From the NCBI RefSeq assembly GCF_900103585.1, contig NZ_FNHV01000034.1, forward strand, positions 16,440-80,439: a DNA stretch of 64,000 bases, in the 5' to 3' direction. How positions within the stretch are numbered: position 1 is the stretch's first letter; each line of letters starts with the position of its first letter. The stretch comes from Streptomyces sp. cf386 (lineage in GTDB: Bacteria > Actinomycetota > Actinomycetes > Streptomycetales > Streptomycetaceae). A model generated the notes under the pieces. The model was not told where the DNA came from. It saw nothing but the letters and a program-made list of their open reading frames with translations, and ran no database searches. A program made the position numbers and the translations under genes. Below, piece after piece: positions 7,346 through 15,864 of the stretch.

Positions 7346-9913
7346 ATGTCTCAACTCCGCGCCCCGGCCGCACGCGCAGACCGCCGTGAGGGCGGGCGGC
7401 ACGGGCGCCCGGCTGCCCGCACCGCACCCGCGCTGCCCGAGACCCACATACGGCCCCAACTGCTGCGTCTGGCCGTGCTGCCACCCATCGCGGTGGCGCT
7501 CAGCGGCTGCGCGGCCGTGCTGTTCGTCGTGCGCACCACCGGAGCACGGCCGAGCCTCACCCTGTGGGCCGTGCTCACCGGGGCGGTCTCGGTGACCCTC
7601 GCAGGCATCCTGATCGCGGCGGTGGCCGCCAACCGCACCGCCAGGTCCGTGAGCGACCGCATCGGCGCCCTGCGCCGCAGCAGCGCGCGCGGCGAGGCCG
7701 ATCTGCGGGCCCTCGTCGAGACGTTGCGGCGCGGTGACGGCCCGCCGAAGCGCAAGTCGCGCAGCGGTCCGCCCGACGGCGCCGACGACTTCGAACTGCT
7801 CGCCGCCGACCTGTCCCGCGCCCACGAAGGCGCCGTCACCGCCGTCGTCCAGGCCTCCCAGCTCTCCAGCCAGGCCGGCAGCGAACAGAAGCTCGAGGTC
7901 TTCGTCAATCTCGCCCGGCGCCTTCAGTCACTGGTGCACCGCGAGATCTCGATCCTCGACGAGCTGGAGAACGAGATCGAGGACCCCGATCTGCTCAAGG
8001 GCCTCTTCCACGTGGACCACCTCGCCACCCGCATCCGCCGTCACGCCGAGAACCTCGCCGTGCTCGGCGGCGCCGTCTCCCGCCGGCAGTGGAGCAATCC
8101 CGTCTCCATGACCGAGGTGCTGCGCTCGGCCATCGCGGAAGTCGAGCAGTACTCGCGGGTCAAGCTCGTGCCTCCGATCGACGGCACCCTGCGCGGACAC
8201 GCCGTCGCCGACGTCATCCACCTGCTGGCCGAACTCGTCGAGAACGCCACGGTGTTCTCCGCCCCGCACACCCAGGTGCTCCTCCGCGCCAACCTCGTGA
8301 CCTCCGGTCTCGCCGTCGAGGTCGAGGACCGCGGGCTCGGCATGCCCGTCGCCGAGCAGAACCGTATGAACGCCCTGCTCGACGACCCCGACCAGGTCAA
8401 CGTCGCCAGCCTGCTGGCGGACGGCCGAATCGGGCTGTTCGTCGTGTCCCAGCTCGCCAAACGGCACGGCATCCATGTGCGGCTCCAGACCAACATCTAC
8501 GGCGGCGTCCAGGCCGTACTCGTCGTGCCGCAGGGGTTGTTGGGGACGGAACCGGGGGCTGGGGCCCGTGGAGGCTCGGGGCGGGCGCCGGAGCCGCAGG
8601 AGCCACAAACAGCGACTGGTACGGCCGTACCGCCGCACTCCTCGTCGCAGGCACGCCCGCAGCAGGCACCGGTGCCGCCTCAGCAGCATCGGCAGCCCAT
8701 GTCGGCCCCATCGTCCGCATCGGCGGGCGGGCAGCGAGGTGCTGCCGAGGCGTCGCCGGGGACACCTCGGCGACCGCATCCGCAGTCGCAGCCCGGCGTC
8801 AGGGGCGCGGCCCCGATGCCCAACGGCACCGGACCGGCGCCGCTACCGATGCGCGGTGCCGGTGACGGGCGGGCCAACCCGGCGGACGCCGTGCCCGGCA
8901 TCAGGCCCGGTGAGCGTCGGATCGTCGCGGAGAACACGGTCGCACCGCCGACCCCGCGCACCGGCACCGTCCGCGGCACCATGGGCAAGCCCCAACTGCC
9001 ACGACGCCGGGCCCAGGAACACATCGCGCCCCAACTCCGGGACGCCCCCGCACCGCGCCAGGAATCCGACCACCTCGCCGGGCACGACCCGGGGCTGATG
9101 GCGGCGTTCCAGCGGGGCATCGGGCTGGCGGAGACGCAGCAGCACATGGAGACGCAGCAGCACATGGAGGCTGCGCACATGGATGCGGCGGGTGTGGACG
9201 CTGGGCATGCGGATGCCGGGCACCTGGACGTCGGGCATACGGATCCCCAGCACATGGGTGGCGGCCATATGGCTGGTGGAGCCACGGAGTTGGGGCGCAT
9301 GGAACCCGGACGTGGGGGGCCGGGGCGCATGGGCGGCGAGCACATGGATGCGGGGCACATGGGCCTGGGTCACATGGACACTCCGCACACATCGTCGAGC
9401 CACGTGACGCACACGGTGTCAGGCCACATGGGCTCGGGCCACGCGACGTCGGGCCACACGTCGTCCGCCCACATGGTCTCGGGCCACATGGACGGACGCC
9501 ACTGGGACGCAGGCCACATGGACTCGGACCACACCACCGCCACCTCGTCCCCCACCACGCGTCCGGCCACCTTCTCCTACATGACCCCACCACACACGAC
9601 CTCCGACACCACGTCGCTCACCCCGGAACCGACCCGCCCGGACCCCACACCCCCCGAGTCCACCCGCCTGGAGTCAGCGCGCCCCGCGCCGATCCGGCTG
9701 GAGCCGACGAGCCTCGACATGGGTGGCCCAACGCCCCCACGGCTGCGCCCGACCTCCCTGGATGCGCTCCACACAGACGTCACCCCCATGCCCACCAGGC
9801 CCCACATGGACGTATCGCCCATGGACCAGGCCCACATGACCGAGACGTACCCCGGGTCCGCGCCCGGCAGCGACCGCACCACCCGGCACGACGGGAGCGC
9901 ACCAGCCGGATGA
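7346..9913 (+). CDS. Conservon sensor kinase (CvnA-type) with His/Met-rich repeat tail
   Basis: The histidine-kinase-like component of a conservon, a four-gene signalling unit thought to form a membrane-bound complex resembling a eukaryotic GPCR system. Two hydrophobic segments lie at about residues 45-65 and 72-92 of 855. After a HAMP-like helix comes a dimerisation region and an ATPase domain with the N box ELVENATVFS near residue 295 and a G1 box VEDRGLGM. A Pro/Gln-rich linker follows. Residues about 600-733 are then pentapeptide repeats of GHMxx type (for example MDAGHMGLGHMD), and a further Met/His-containing tail follows. Conservon kinases usually have disordered tails, but such a regular His/Met array is odd and might bind metal. 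The ATG at 7346 has a GAGGA site five bases upstream; an ATG at 7277 is an alternative. Confidence 0.88.
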   Translation: MSQLRAPAARADRREGGRHGRPAARTAPALPETHIRPQLLRLAVLPPIAVALSGCAAVLFVVRTTGARPSLTLWAVLTGAVSVTLAGILIAAVAANRTARSVSDRIGALRRSSARGEADLRALVETLRRGDGPPKRKSRSGPPDGADDFELLAADLSRAHEGAVTAVVQASQLSSQAGSEQKLEVFVNLARRLQSLVHREISILDELENEIEDPDLLKGLFHVDHLATRIRRHAENLAVLGGAVSRRQWSNPVSMTEVLRSAIAEVEQYSRVKLVPPIDGTLRGHAVADVIHLLAELVENATVFSAPHTQVLLRANLVTSGLAVEVEDRGLGMPVAEQNRMNALLDDPDQVNVASLLADGRIGLFVVSQLAKRHGIHVRLQTNIYGGVQAVLVVPQGLLGTEPGAGARGGSGRAPEPQEPQTATGTAVPPHSSSQARPQQAPVPPQQHRQPMSAPSSASAGGQRGAAEASPGTPRRPHPQSQPGVRGAAPMPNGTGPAPLPMRGAGDGRANPADAVPGIRPGERRIVAENTVAPPTPRTGTVRGTMGKPQLPRRRAQEHIAPQLRDAPAPRQESDHLAGHDPGLMAAFQRGIGLAETQQHMETQQHMEAAHMDAAGVDAGHADAGHLDVGHTDPQHMGGGHMAGGATELGRMEPGRGGPGRMGGEHMDAGHMGLGHMDTPHTSSSHVTHTVSGHMGSGHATSGHTSSAHMVSGHMDGRHWDAGHMDSDHTTATSSPTTRPATFSYMTPPHTTSDTTSLTPEPTRPDPTPPESTRLESARPAPIRLEPTSLDMGGPTPPRLRPTSLDALHTDVTPMPTRPHMDVSPMDQAHMTETYPGSAPGSDRTTRHDGSAPAG
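9145..9545 (+). repeat. 15-bp imperfect tandem repeats coding GHMxx pentapeptides
   Basis: About 24 units of five codons, with consensus close to GGCCACATGGAC plus three bases. They encode runs such as GHMGS-GHATS-GHTSS-AHMVS-GHMDG. The start of the array has a six-residue variant, METQQH. His is the best-kept position and Met or Thr usually follows. The array lies inside the conservon kinase gene. A shorter DNA array of the same period and theme occurs at 29643-29750. Confidence 0.85.
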
Positions 9914-10005
9914 CCACGCCCCTGACCAGCTCGAAGTCCGCCTGGGAGGCCACCCCCACCCCCAGCGCTCCCGCAGACCTTCGTACCTCAAGGAGTCGAT
10001 CCATC

Positions 10006-10440
10006 ATGGCGAGCGAAGCGCCGACCGCTCATGTGTCCGATCTCGACTGGCTGATGAGTGGCCTCGTGCAGCGCGTACCGCACACGACCAGTGCGGTGCT
10101 CCTCTCCTGCGACGGGCTCGTGAAGTCGGTTCACGGCCTCGACCCGGACAGCGCCGACCACATGGCCGCCCTGGCCTCCGGTCTGTACTCCCTCGGCCGC
10201 AGTGCCGGAGTCCGTTTCGGCGACGGCGGAGACGTCCGCCAGGTCGTCGTCGAGCTCGACTCGACCCTGCTGTTCGTGACGACGGCCGGCTCCGGCACCT
10301 GCCTCGCCGTCCTGGCCGGCCGGGAGGCCGACGCGGCCGTGCTCGGCTACGAGATGGCGATGCTCGTCAAGAGCGTCCGCCCCTACCTGGTCACCGCACC
10401 CCGGCAGCACTCCGTCGAACCCTCGGCGATGAGGCCTTGA
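10006..10440 (+). CDS. Roadblock/LC7 protein (CvnB-type)
   Basis: A 144-residue roadblock/LC7 domain protein, the second conservon component, thought to act as a GTPase-activating partner of the downstream GTPase. Typical segments are DLDWLMSGLVQRVPHTTSAVLLSCDGL and the C-terminal AVLGYEMAMLVKSVRPYL. The ATG at 10006 is preceded by AAGGAG. An earlier in-frame ATG at 9910 overlaps the kinase stop (ATGA) but would add 32 residues unlike the family. It is co-transcribed with the kinase. Confidence 0.9.
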   Translation: MASEAPTAHVSDLDWLMSGLVQRVPHTTSAVLLSCDGLVKSVHGLDPDSADHMAALASGLYSLGRSAGVRFGDGGDVRQVVVELDSTLLFVTTAGSGTCLAVLAGREADAAVLGYEMAMLVKSVRPYLVTAPRQHSVEPSAMRP

Positions 10441-10442
10441 AC

Positions 10443-10814
10443 GTGACGGCGGCCGGCGACGGGCCCTGGCTCGACGACGCGGCCGGACGGCTGGTGCGCC
10501 CCTTCACGGTCAGCAATGGCCGTACCCGGCCCACCATCGCGCTCGACCTCATGTCGCAGGTGATGGCCACCGGGGCGACCCCCCTCGGCTATCTCGGGCC
10601 CGAGCACGAGCAGGCGCTCGACCTGTGCCGCGCCCCCGTCTCGGTCGCCGAGGTCGCGGCCCACCTGAAGCTGCCGGCGGCGGTCACCAAGGTGCTGCTG
10701 TCGGACCTCGTCGACGGCGGGGCGCTCACCACCAAGCCCCCCGAGTTCCACCACAACCCGACAGACCGGGCTCTTCTGGAGGCAGTGCTCGATGGACTAC
10801 GACGACAGCTCTGA
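10443..10814 (+). CDS. DUF742 protein (CvnC-type)
   Basis: A 123-residue DUF742 protein, the third conservon component. It shows the family order: DDAAGRLVRPFTVSNGRTRPT, LEYL-like GYLGPEHEQALDLC, then a winged-helix-like region VSVAEVAAHLKLPAAVTKVLLSDLVDGGAL. The GTG at 10443 lies eight bases after GAGG at the end of the roadblock gene. Its 3' end overlaps the GTPase gene by 23 bases, so the two are probably translationally coupled. Confidence 0.9.
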   Translation: MTAAGDGPWLDDAAGRLVRPFTVSNGRTRPTIALDLMSQVMATGATPLGYLGPEHEQALDLCRAPVSVAEVAAHLKLPAAVTKVLLSDLVDGGALTTKPPEFHHNPTDRALLEAVLDGLRRQL

Positions 10815-11391
10815 CCCCTTCCCCACCGCACTGAAGATCTTGGTGGCGGGAGGGTTCGGGGTCGGCAAGACGACCTTCGTGGGCGCGGTGAGCGAGATCG
10901 CGCCGCTCAGTACGGAGGAACTGCTCACCACGGTCAGCGCCGCGACCGACAGCCTTGAGGGAGTCGAGAACAAGGTCGAGACGACGGTGGCCATGGACTT
11001 CGGCCGCATCACGCTCGATCCGGAACACGTCCTGTACCTGTTCGGCACGCCCGGGCAGGAGCGGTTCTGGTTCATGTGGGACGAGCTCTCCGAGGGCGCC
11101 CTCGGAGCGGTCATCCTCGCCGACACCCGGCGGCTGGAGGACTGCTTCGCGGCCGTCGACTTCTTCGAGCAGCGCGGCCTCGGTTTCATCGTCGCGATCA
11201 ACGACTTCGACGGCGCCTACCGGTACGACCCCGAGGAGGTCAGGGCCGCCATCGACCTCGATCCGGAGATCCCCGTCGTCCGCTGCGACGCCCGGATCTC
11301 CAGCTCCGGTGTGCAGACCCTGCTGACCCTCGTACGGCATCTCATCGCCCACACCCCGGCACCCGCGCCCAGCCACGGCGCCCACATGTGA
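10792..11391 (+). CDS. Small Ras-like GTPase (CvnD-type)
   Basis: A 199-residue ATP/GTP-binding protein of the conservon GTPase family. The P-loop GGFGVGKTT has its Lys at residue 26, and the switch II motif reads FGTPGQERFWFMW. The usual NKxD base-recognition motif is replaced by AINDFDG, as is common in this family. The C-terminus is His/Pro-rich (PAPSHGAHM). It overlaps the DUF742 gene. Known role: partner of the sensor kinase and roadblock protein at the membrane. Confidence 0.92.
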   Translation: MDYDDSSDPFPTALKILVAGGFGVGKTTFVGAVSEIAPLSTEELLTTVSAATDSLEGVENKVETTVAMDFGRITLDPEHVLYLFGTPGQERFWFMWDELSEGALGAVILADTRRLEDCFAAVDFFEQRGLGFIVAINDFDGAYRYDPEEVRAAIDLDPEIPVVRCDARISSSGVQTLLTLVRHLIAHTPAPAPSHGAHM

Positions 11392-11452
11392 CACCCGCAC
11401 ACCCCAGGACGGAGCCGCATATGACCTACGCCCACGGCGACGGAATCCACGC

Positions 11453-12031
11453 ATGAGCTATGGCCCACCTCGCCCAGTCGCCCGCCTGCTGCTCACTCCC
11501 GAGGACAAGGAGGCCCCCGCCCGTGCCCGGCGACTGCTCCGACTGGGTCTGGGAGAGCAACCGGACCCGGCCCTCGATGTCTTCGCGGACCATCTCGCCG
11601 AGCTCACCGGTGCGCCGTACGCCATGGTCAACTTCGTCGGCGAGAACCGGCAGTTCTTCGCCGGGCTGCATGTGCGGCGGGCCATCAGCCTTCAGCGGGC
11701 CGACGACTCCAAGCCGGAGCTGGGCCGCCACATGGAACGCGACCATGGGTTCTGCCCCCATGTGGTCGTCCGGCACAAGGCGCTGGTCCTGGAGGATGTC
11801 CGCGACTATCCGCGGTTCGCGGGAAACCCGATCGTCGACGAGTTCGGTATCCGCTCCTATCTGGGCGCTCCGCTCATCGACTCCACGGGGATGGCGCTGG
11901 GCACGGTGTGTGTCGTCGACGTGGAGCCACGGCCGTGGGGCAGGGCCGGCCTGGAGACCATCAAGGCGTCGGCCGCGGAACTGGTGGTGCGGCTGGAGCG
12001 GCGGGCGGCGGACGGGCTGCCGTTGCTGTGA
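11453..12031 (+). CDS. GAF-domain protein linked to the conservon
   Basis: A 192-residue protein that is essentially one GAF domain: DVFADHLAELTGAPYAMVNFVGENRQFFAG, then CPHVVVRHKALVLEDVRDYPRF and IRSYLGAPLIDSTGMALGTVCVVD. This is the form often found at the end of conservons or beside bacterial signalling kinases, and it probably binds a small ligand or assists the complex. It follows the GTPase after 61 bases in the same direction. The ligand cannot be told from sequence. Confidence 0.85.
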   Translation: MSYGPPRPVARLLLTPEDKEAPARARRLLRLGLGEQPDPALDVFADHLAELTGAPYAMVNFVGENRQFFAGLHVRRAISLQRADDSKPELGRHMERDHGFCPHVVVRHKALVLEDVRDYPRFAGNPIVDEFGIRSYLGAPLIDSTGMALGTVCVVDVEPRPWGRAGLETIKASAAELVVRLERRAADGLPLL

Positions 12032-12058
12032 CGGCGGGTAACGTCGGCGCAACTAGCC

Positions 12059-12083
12059 GACCGGTCTAGTACCTAAGTACACT
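12059..12083. promoter_or_regulatory. TetR promoter/operator candidate
   Basis: GACCGGTC, an 8-bp perfect palindrome flanked on both sides by CTAG, lies just upstream of a TACACT -10-like box at 12078-12083. The GTG start of the TetR gene is at 12090, so transcription would begin at or next to the start codon (leaderless). The palindrome overlaps the spacer and -35 region, suiting autorepression. Confidence 0.45.
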
Positions 12084-12089
12084 GGCTTT

Positions 12090-12683
12090 GTGGGACGAAC
12101 CAGTGACGCCAAGCAGAAGATCCTCGGTGCCGCCCGCTCGCTGATCGAGAGCCGTGGTTACTCGGCGCTGGGCGTGGCCGAGATCTGCAAGGCCGCCGGG
12201 GTGCCGAAGGGGAGCTTCTACTACTTCTTCGAGTCCAAGGAGTCTCTCGCGCTCGCCGTCGTGGACGAGCACTGGGCCGCGCAGCAGCGTGACTGGGTGC
12301 GCGTCCTGGGCGGCGAGGCGGAACCCCTGGAGCGGCTGCGGCAGTTGTTCGAGGAGACGGAGGCCGGTCAGCGTGCCGTCCAGGAGGGCTGCGGCACCGT
12401 GTCGGGCTGCCTGTTCGGGAACCTCACCCTGGAACTGAGCAACCAGACCGAGGCTGTCCGTAGCCGGCTGCAGGAGATCTTCGACGCGCAGATCGACATG
12501 GTTGAGGCGGTCGTCGCCGAGGCCCGCGAGCGTGATGACATCACCGTGACCGACACCCGGGAGGCGGCGCGGGCGGTGGTCGCCCAGCTGGAGGGTCAGG
12601 TGATGTTCGCCAAGCTGTACAACAGCACCCAGCGGCTCGGCCCCCTGTGGGACAACTGCCTGGCCCTGCTGGGCGCCCGCTGA
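12090..12683 (+). CDS. TetR-family regulator
   Basis: A 197-residue TetR protein. The N-terminal helix-turn-helix is clear: AKQKILGAARSLIESRGYSALGVAEICKAAGVPKGSFYYFFESKESL. The C-terminal part (GCLFGNLTLELSNQ, then FAKLYNSTQRLGPLW) matches the TetR_C group that includes NemR/AcuR-like sensors of reactive electrophiles. No target gene is adjacent in the same direction; the next gene converges on it. The GTG start lacks a ribosome site and is placed as leaderless. Confidence 0.85.
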   Translation: MGRTSDAKQKILGAARSLIESRGYSALGVAEICKAAGVPKGSFYYFFESKESLALAVVDEHWAAQQRDWVRVLGGEAEPLERLRQLFEETEAGQRAVQEGCGTVSGCLFGNLTLELSNQTEAVRSRLQEIFDAQIDMVEAVVAEARERDDITVTDTREAARAVVAQLEGQVMFAKLYNSTQRLGPLWDNCLALLGAR

Positions 12684-12696
12684 CCGCCACCTGCTC

Positions 12697-13302
12697 CTAG
12701 AAGCCGCGCCAGACATTGTCGAACGCGGCGTCCTCGATCGCCCTGCGTTGCCGTACGGCCTCCAACTCCATCACCGCGTCACCGACCGCGGCCAGCACGG
12801 TCGTGACCGTGTCATCAGTGAGCGCTTCGGTGTCGTCGGCCGGTTCGTCGCCGATCCCGGCGGCGGCAGCCAGGGTGGTGAGGACGGGCTCGCCCGCCGC
12901 CCACCGCTCCTCGGCCCGGCGCCGGGCCGCCGAGTAGGCAGGCTCCGTCTGCTCGGTCCGCAACGGATTCCGGCGACCCCGCGGCCGGGTCGTCAGCCCG
13001 ATCCGCTCCAGGTCGTCGACGTAGGCCGAGGACAACCCGCGGCCCCTGCGCCACAGCCAGTCCTCGACCGACTCGTACGGCTCCTGTCGTACGAGTGCCG
13101 CGGCGGCCTCGTCCAACAGACGGTCGTCGGTCGGTGCCTGGGCGTTGGGCACGATGTGGTCGTCGTCGAGGTCGAGGGCCCGAGCCTCGATGAGGTCGAA
13201 CAGTTCGGCTCCGGCGAGTGCGAGGGACAGTTCGCCCTGCGCGACCGGCTTGTCCGTCGCCACGATCAGGGCGACGATCGCGAGGTCCTGTGCGGTGGTC
13301 AT
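12697..13302 (-). CDS. GPP34 (GOLPH3-like) family protein
   Basis: A 201-residue member of the family of Golgi phosphoprotein 3 and yeast Vps74, abundant in Streptomyces. Segments seen are LAGAELFDLIEARALDL near residue 30, WLWRRGRGLSSAYVDDLERIGL near 85, and an alpha-helical C-terminus. The eukaryotic proteins bind phosphatidylinositol 4-phosphate; the bacterial role is unknown. It is the last gene of a minus-strand operon: its ATG overlaps the stop of the upstream MFS gene (ATGA). Confidence 0.85.
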   Translation of the reverse strand: MTTAQDLAIVALIVATDKPVAQGELSLALAGAELFDLIEARALDLDDDHIVPNAQAPTDDRLLDEAAAALVRQEPYESVEDWLWRRGRGLSSAYVDDLERIGLTTRPRGRRNPLRTEQTEPAYSAARRRAEERWAAGEPVLTTLAAAAGIGDEPADDTEALTDDTVTTVLAAVGDAVMELEAVRQRRAIEDAAFDNVWRGF

Positions 13303-14558
13303 GAGCGGCTCCACGTCAGTCGGCCGAGTGCGGGGGCGAGCGCGTCGGAGCCGGCCGCTGCGGGCCGGGCGTCCTCGGTCGATTCTCGCCGCCGGACGGG
13401 GGCTTTGTGTCCTACTACGACCATGTGGTGTGGGAAGCCGATCCGCAGGACGGCGGCGGCCACGGCCGCGGTGAGGACCACGAGGGCGGCCAGGAGCAGG
13501 GCCTGCTGATAGCCGTGCCGGAGCAGCGGGGCGACGACCAGCGGGCCCAGGATCTGGCCGACGGAGTATCCGGCGGTCAGCAGGGCGACCGAGCGGGGGA
13601 ATCTCAGATGGGCCCCCGTGGCCAGGGCGATGGTGCTGACGCCAAGGAAGGTGGCGCCGAACAGGACCGCGGAGGCGAGGGCAGCCGCTGTCCCGCCGAT
13701 CACCGCGGGCAGTGCGATGCCGACCGCCTGGAGCGCCAGCGCGGCGATCAGCAGGTCCGGGCGGGACCAGCGGCGCCCCAGCCGCGCCCACAGCGCCGAG
13801 GACGGTACGGCGGCCAGCCCCACGAGCACCCAGGCACCGCTCCCGACCCAGCCGGGGGAGCCCTGACCGATGGTCGCCACCAGGAAGGTCCCGGCGACGA
13901 TATAGCCGATGCCCTCCAGGGTGTAGCTCGCGAACAGGGCACCGAACCAGCGATGTGTTCGGGCCGCCGGAGCACCGGATCCCGGGGAGCCTGCGGGCGG
14001 TGCTTCAGGGCGCAGGTTCCACGAACCGGCCGTGAGCACCGCGGCGAGCGCGGCCGAGGCCCACCAGGCGGCCCGCCAGTCGGCGACGGAACCCAGACCC
14101 AGGACCAGCAGGCCGGAAAGCGCGATGCCGGCGCCCACGCCACCGAAGGCCCAGCCGGGCAGGTGCCGTGGGTGTTCCCGCAGGTGGTGGAGGAGGGAAC
14201 CGGCCGCTACGACGAAGATCAGGGCGCTGGCCACCCCGGCCAGCAGCCGTAGTGCGCCCCACGTGGAGGTGCTGTGAGTGAGGGGCATCGCGGCGAGAGT
14301 CCCGGTCAACGCGAGCAGGGAGCCGCGCAGGACGGTACGCGAACGGATCAGCTTGGGGAGCAGGATGCCCGCCAGGGCGCCGAGGAGGTAGCCGACGTAG
14401 TTGGCGGTGGTCAGGTTCGCTCCCGTGCCGGCGGACAGGCTCGCCCGAGCGTGCATCAAGGGCAGGATCGGGGTGTAGACGAAGCGTCCGACCCCCATGC
14501 CCGCGGCCAGGGCGGCAGCGGCTCGGGCGACATGGGGCCAGGGGGAGGATGTGGTCAT
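13299..14558 (-). CDS. YbfB/YjiJ-family MFS transporter
   Basis: A 419-residue permease with about twelve hydrophobic segments. The opening ARAAAALAAGMGVGRFVYTPILPLM is diagnostic for the YbfB/YjiJ MFS group. The substrate is unknown. It overlaps the preceding muconolactone isomerase-like gene by four bases (ATGA) and the following GPP34 gene in the same way, so the three form a tight operon. The pairing with a small aromatic-degradation-type enzyme hints at an aromatic acid or lactone, which is only an inference. Confidence 0.85.
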   Translation of the reverse strand: MTTSSPWPHVARAAAALAAGMGVGRFVYTPILPLMHARASLSAGTGANLTTANYVGYLLGALAGILLPKLIRSRTVLRGSLLALTGTLAAMPLTHSTSTWGALRLLAGVASALIFVVAAGSLLHHLREHPRHLPGWAFGGVGAGIALSGLLVLGLGSVADWRAAWWASAALAAVLTAGSWNLRPEAPPAGSPGSGAPAARTHRWFGALFASYTLEGIGYIVAGTFLVATIGQGSPGWVGSGAWVLVGLAAVPSSALWARLGRRWSRPDLLIAALALQAVGIALPAVIGGTAAALASAVLFGATFLGVSTIALATGAHLRFPRSVALLTAGYSVGQILGPLVVAPLLRHGYQQALLLAALVVLTAAVAAAVLRIGFPHHMVVVGHKAPVRRRESTEDARPAAAGSDALAPALGRLTWSRS

Positions 14559-14857
14559 CGGGCGCCGTCGGCCCGGCCCGGGTCGTTGGGGTGGGACTCC
14601 AGCAGGGTGACGGCGAGGATCATCCACGGGCGCAGCGGCAGCGTGCCGAGCACCTTCTCGTGGAGCTCCTCCTCGTCGGCGGCCCGCCACACGCCGATGC
14701 TGCGCAGCTCGCCCACGGGGCGCCACAGCCGCGCCAGACGGCCGTCGGCGGCCAGCTCCGCGGCGCGGACGGCCTCGGCGGCCCGCCGCCGGTCGACCTC
14801 GTCCTGGCTGGTGCCCTCGGGAATGGTGGTGGTGATCTCGACCAGGAACTCGCGCAT
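14555..14857 (-). CDS. Muconolactone delta-isomerase-like protein
   Basis: A 100-residue protein of the muconolactone isomerase/YciI-like dimeric alpha-beta barrel fold. Family marks are MREFLVEITTTIPEGTSQDEVDRRRAAE, then ARLWRPVGELRSIGVWRAADEEELHEKVLGTLPLRPWM. True muconolactone isomerases act in beta-ketoadipate catabolism, but no other cat or pca gene is present, so the substrate is open. It is the first gene of the operon with the MFS and GPP34 genes and diverges from a LysR-type gene. Confidence 0.8.
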   Translation of the reverse strand: MREFLVEITTTIPEGTSQDEVDRRRAAEAVRAAELAADGRLARLWRPVGELRSIGVWRAADEEELHEKVLGTLPLRPWMILAVTLLESHPNDPGRADGAR

Positions 14858-14961
14858 GGCCTCTCTCCGTTCGAACGCCGGCTGCGGTGCTCCGCCCCCG
14901 GCTCTGTGCCCTCAGCCTGCGCCCGCCACCAGCGCGAATGCCACGACCGCTGCCCTCGCTG

Positions 14962-14982
14962 CTGAGAGGCGCAGCCTCCCAG
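14962..14982. promoter_or_regulatory. Imperfect palindrome in the LysR/isomerase divergent gap
   Basis: CTGAGAGGC-GCA-GCCTCCCAG, eight of nine pairs, lies in the 144-base gap between the isomerase-like gene and the LysR-type gene. LysR regulators usually bind such interrupted dyads near their own promoter. A TAGCAT box at 14988-14993 follows. Function is inferred from position. Confidence 0.4.
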
Positions 14983-15001
14983 CGCGCGTAGCATGGCGCG
15001 C

Positions 15002-15742
15002 GTGGAGCTGCGTCAACTGCGGTACTTCGTCGCGGTCGCCGAGGAACTCAACTTCGGCCGGGCCGCCGAGCGGCTGCTCATCGCGGGACCCTCGCTCTCC
15101 CAGCAGATCAAGGCGCTCGAACGGAACCTGGGCATCCGGCTGTTCGACCGCGACCGCCGCTCGGTCTCCCTCACCCCGGCCGGCGCCGCCCTGCTCCCGC
15201 ACACCAGGGCTCTGCTGGAGCAGGCCGACGACCTCAAACGCCGGGCCGGCCGGCTGTCGGGAACGGAGTCTGTACGGCTCGGCTACGTCAACTGGCTTCC
15301 TCCGGACCTGACTTCGCGTACGGCGGCGGTGGCCCGTGTGCATGTCGACGCGTGGGTCGCGCCCTCGCACACACAGGCCGTCCGGGTCGCCGACGGCAGC
15401 CTGGACCTCGCCGTGTGCTGGGTCCGGACCCAGGACCTGAAGCGGCACGGACTGCGGGGCAGACTCATCGGCGCCGACCGGCTCTACGCCGTCGCCATGG
15501 GCGCGGATACCAGCGACGTGGCCGCCGGTGACACCGATGTGCTCATCGACGACGACATCACCTCCTGGCAGTCATGGAACGCCTACGCCGAGGAGCTGAC
15601 CGGGACCACCGGCGCCCGCGCCGTGCGCGGGAGGTGTCGTACGAGAGGTGCCACCGCTCGATCCGGACCTGATCGCGTACCTCGACGGTGGGCAGCGGGC
15701 GCCCGAGCCGAGCGCGTGAAGGAAAGCTGTGGCGCCGCTTAA
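15002..15742 (+). pseudogene. LysR-family regulator, truncated and frame-disrupted at the 3' end
   Basis: The N-terminal winged helix is intact (ELRQLRYFVAVAEELNFGRAAERL, SLSQQIKALERNLGIRLF) and the effector domain runs normally to about DDDITSWQSWNAYAEELTGTT. After roughly residue 205 the protein becomes low-complexity Arg-rich sequence. In another frame from 15648 a short coding-like tail (PPLDPDLIAYLDGG) appears with its own stop at about 15719. Family members are about 300 residues, so the last third of the effector domain has been lost at a rearrangement junction. The start is taken at the GTG beginning the ELRQL motif; an ATG three codons upstream is possible. Confidence 0.7.
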
Positions 15743-15864
15743 GAAAACCTCGATGGACCAGGACGCCGCCGTACGGCAGATTGCTACGCGATTCCACTCC
15801 TCTCCCCGGCTGCGGGCTGCTTCGGCATGCCCATGGCCGGGACTCACCCTCAGGAGCCGTAGCG

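Noticed and set aside
9160..9545. CRISPR-like array
   Set aside because: The repeats are 15 bp, head to tail without spacers, and in frame with the kinase gene; no cas genes are present.
15688..15864. A 59-codon N-terminal extension of the threonine dehydrogenase
   Set aside because: Homology begins at the TTG at 15865, which has AGGAG at the right distance; the extension is Arg-rich and lies in the disrupted LysR region.
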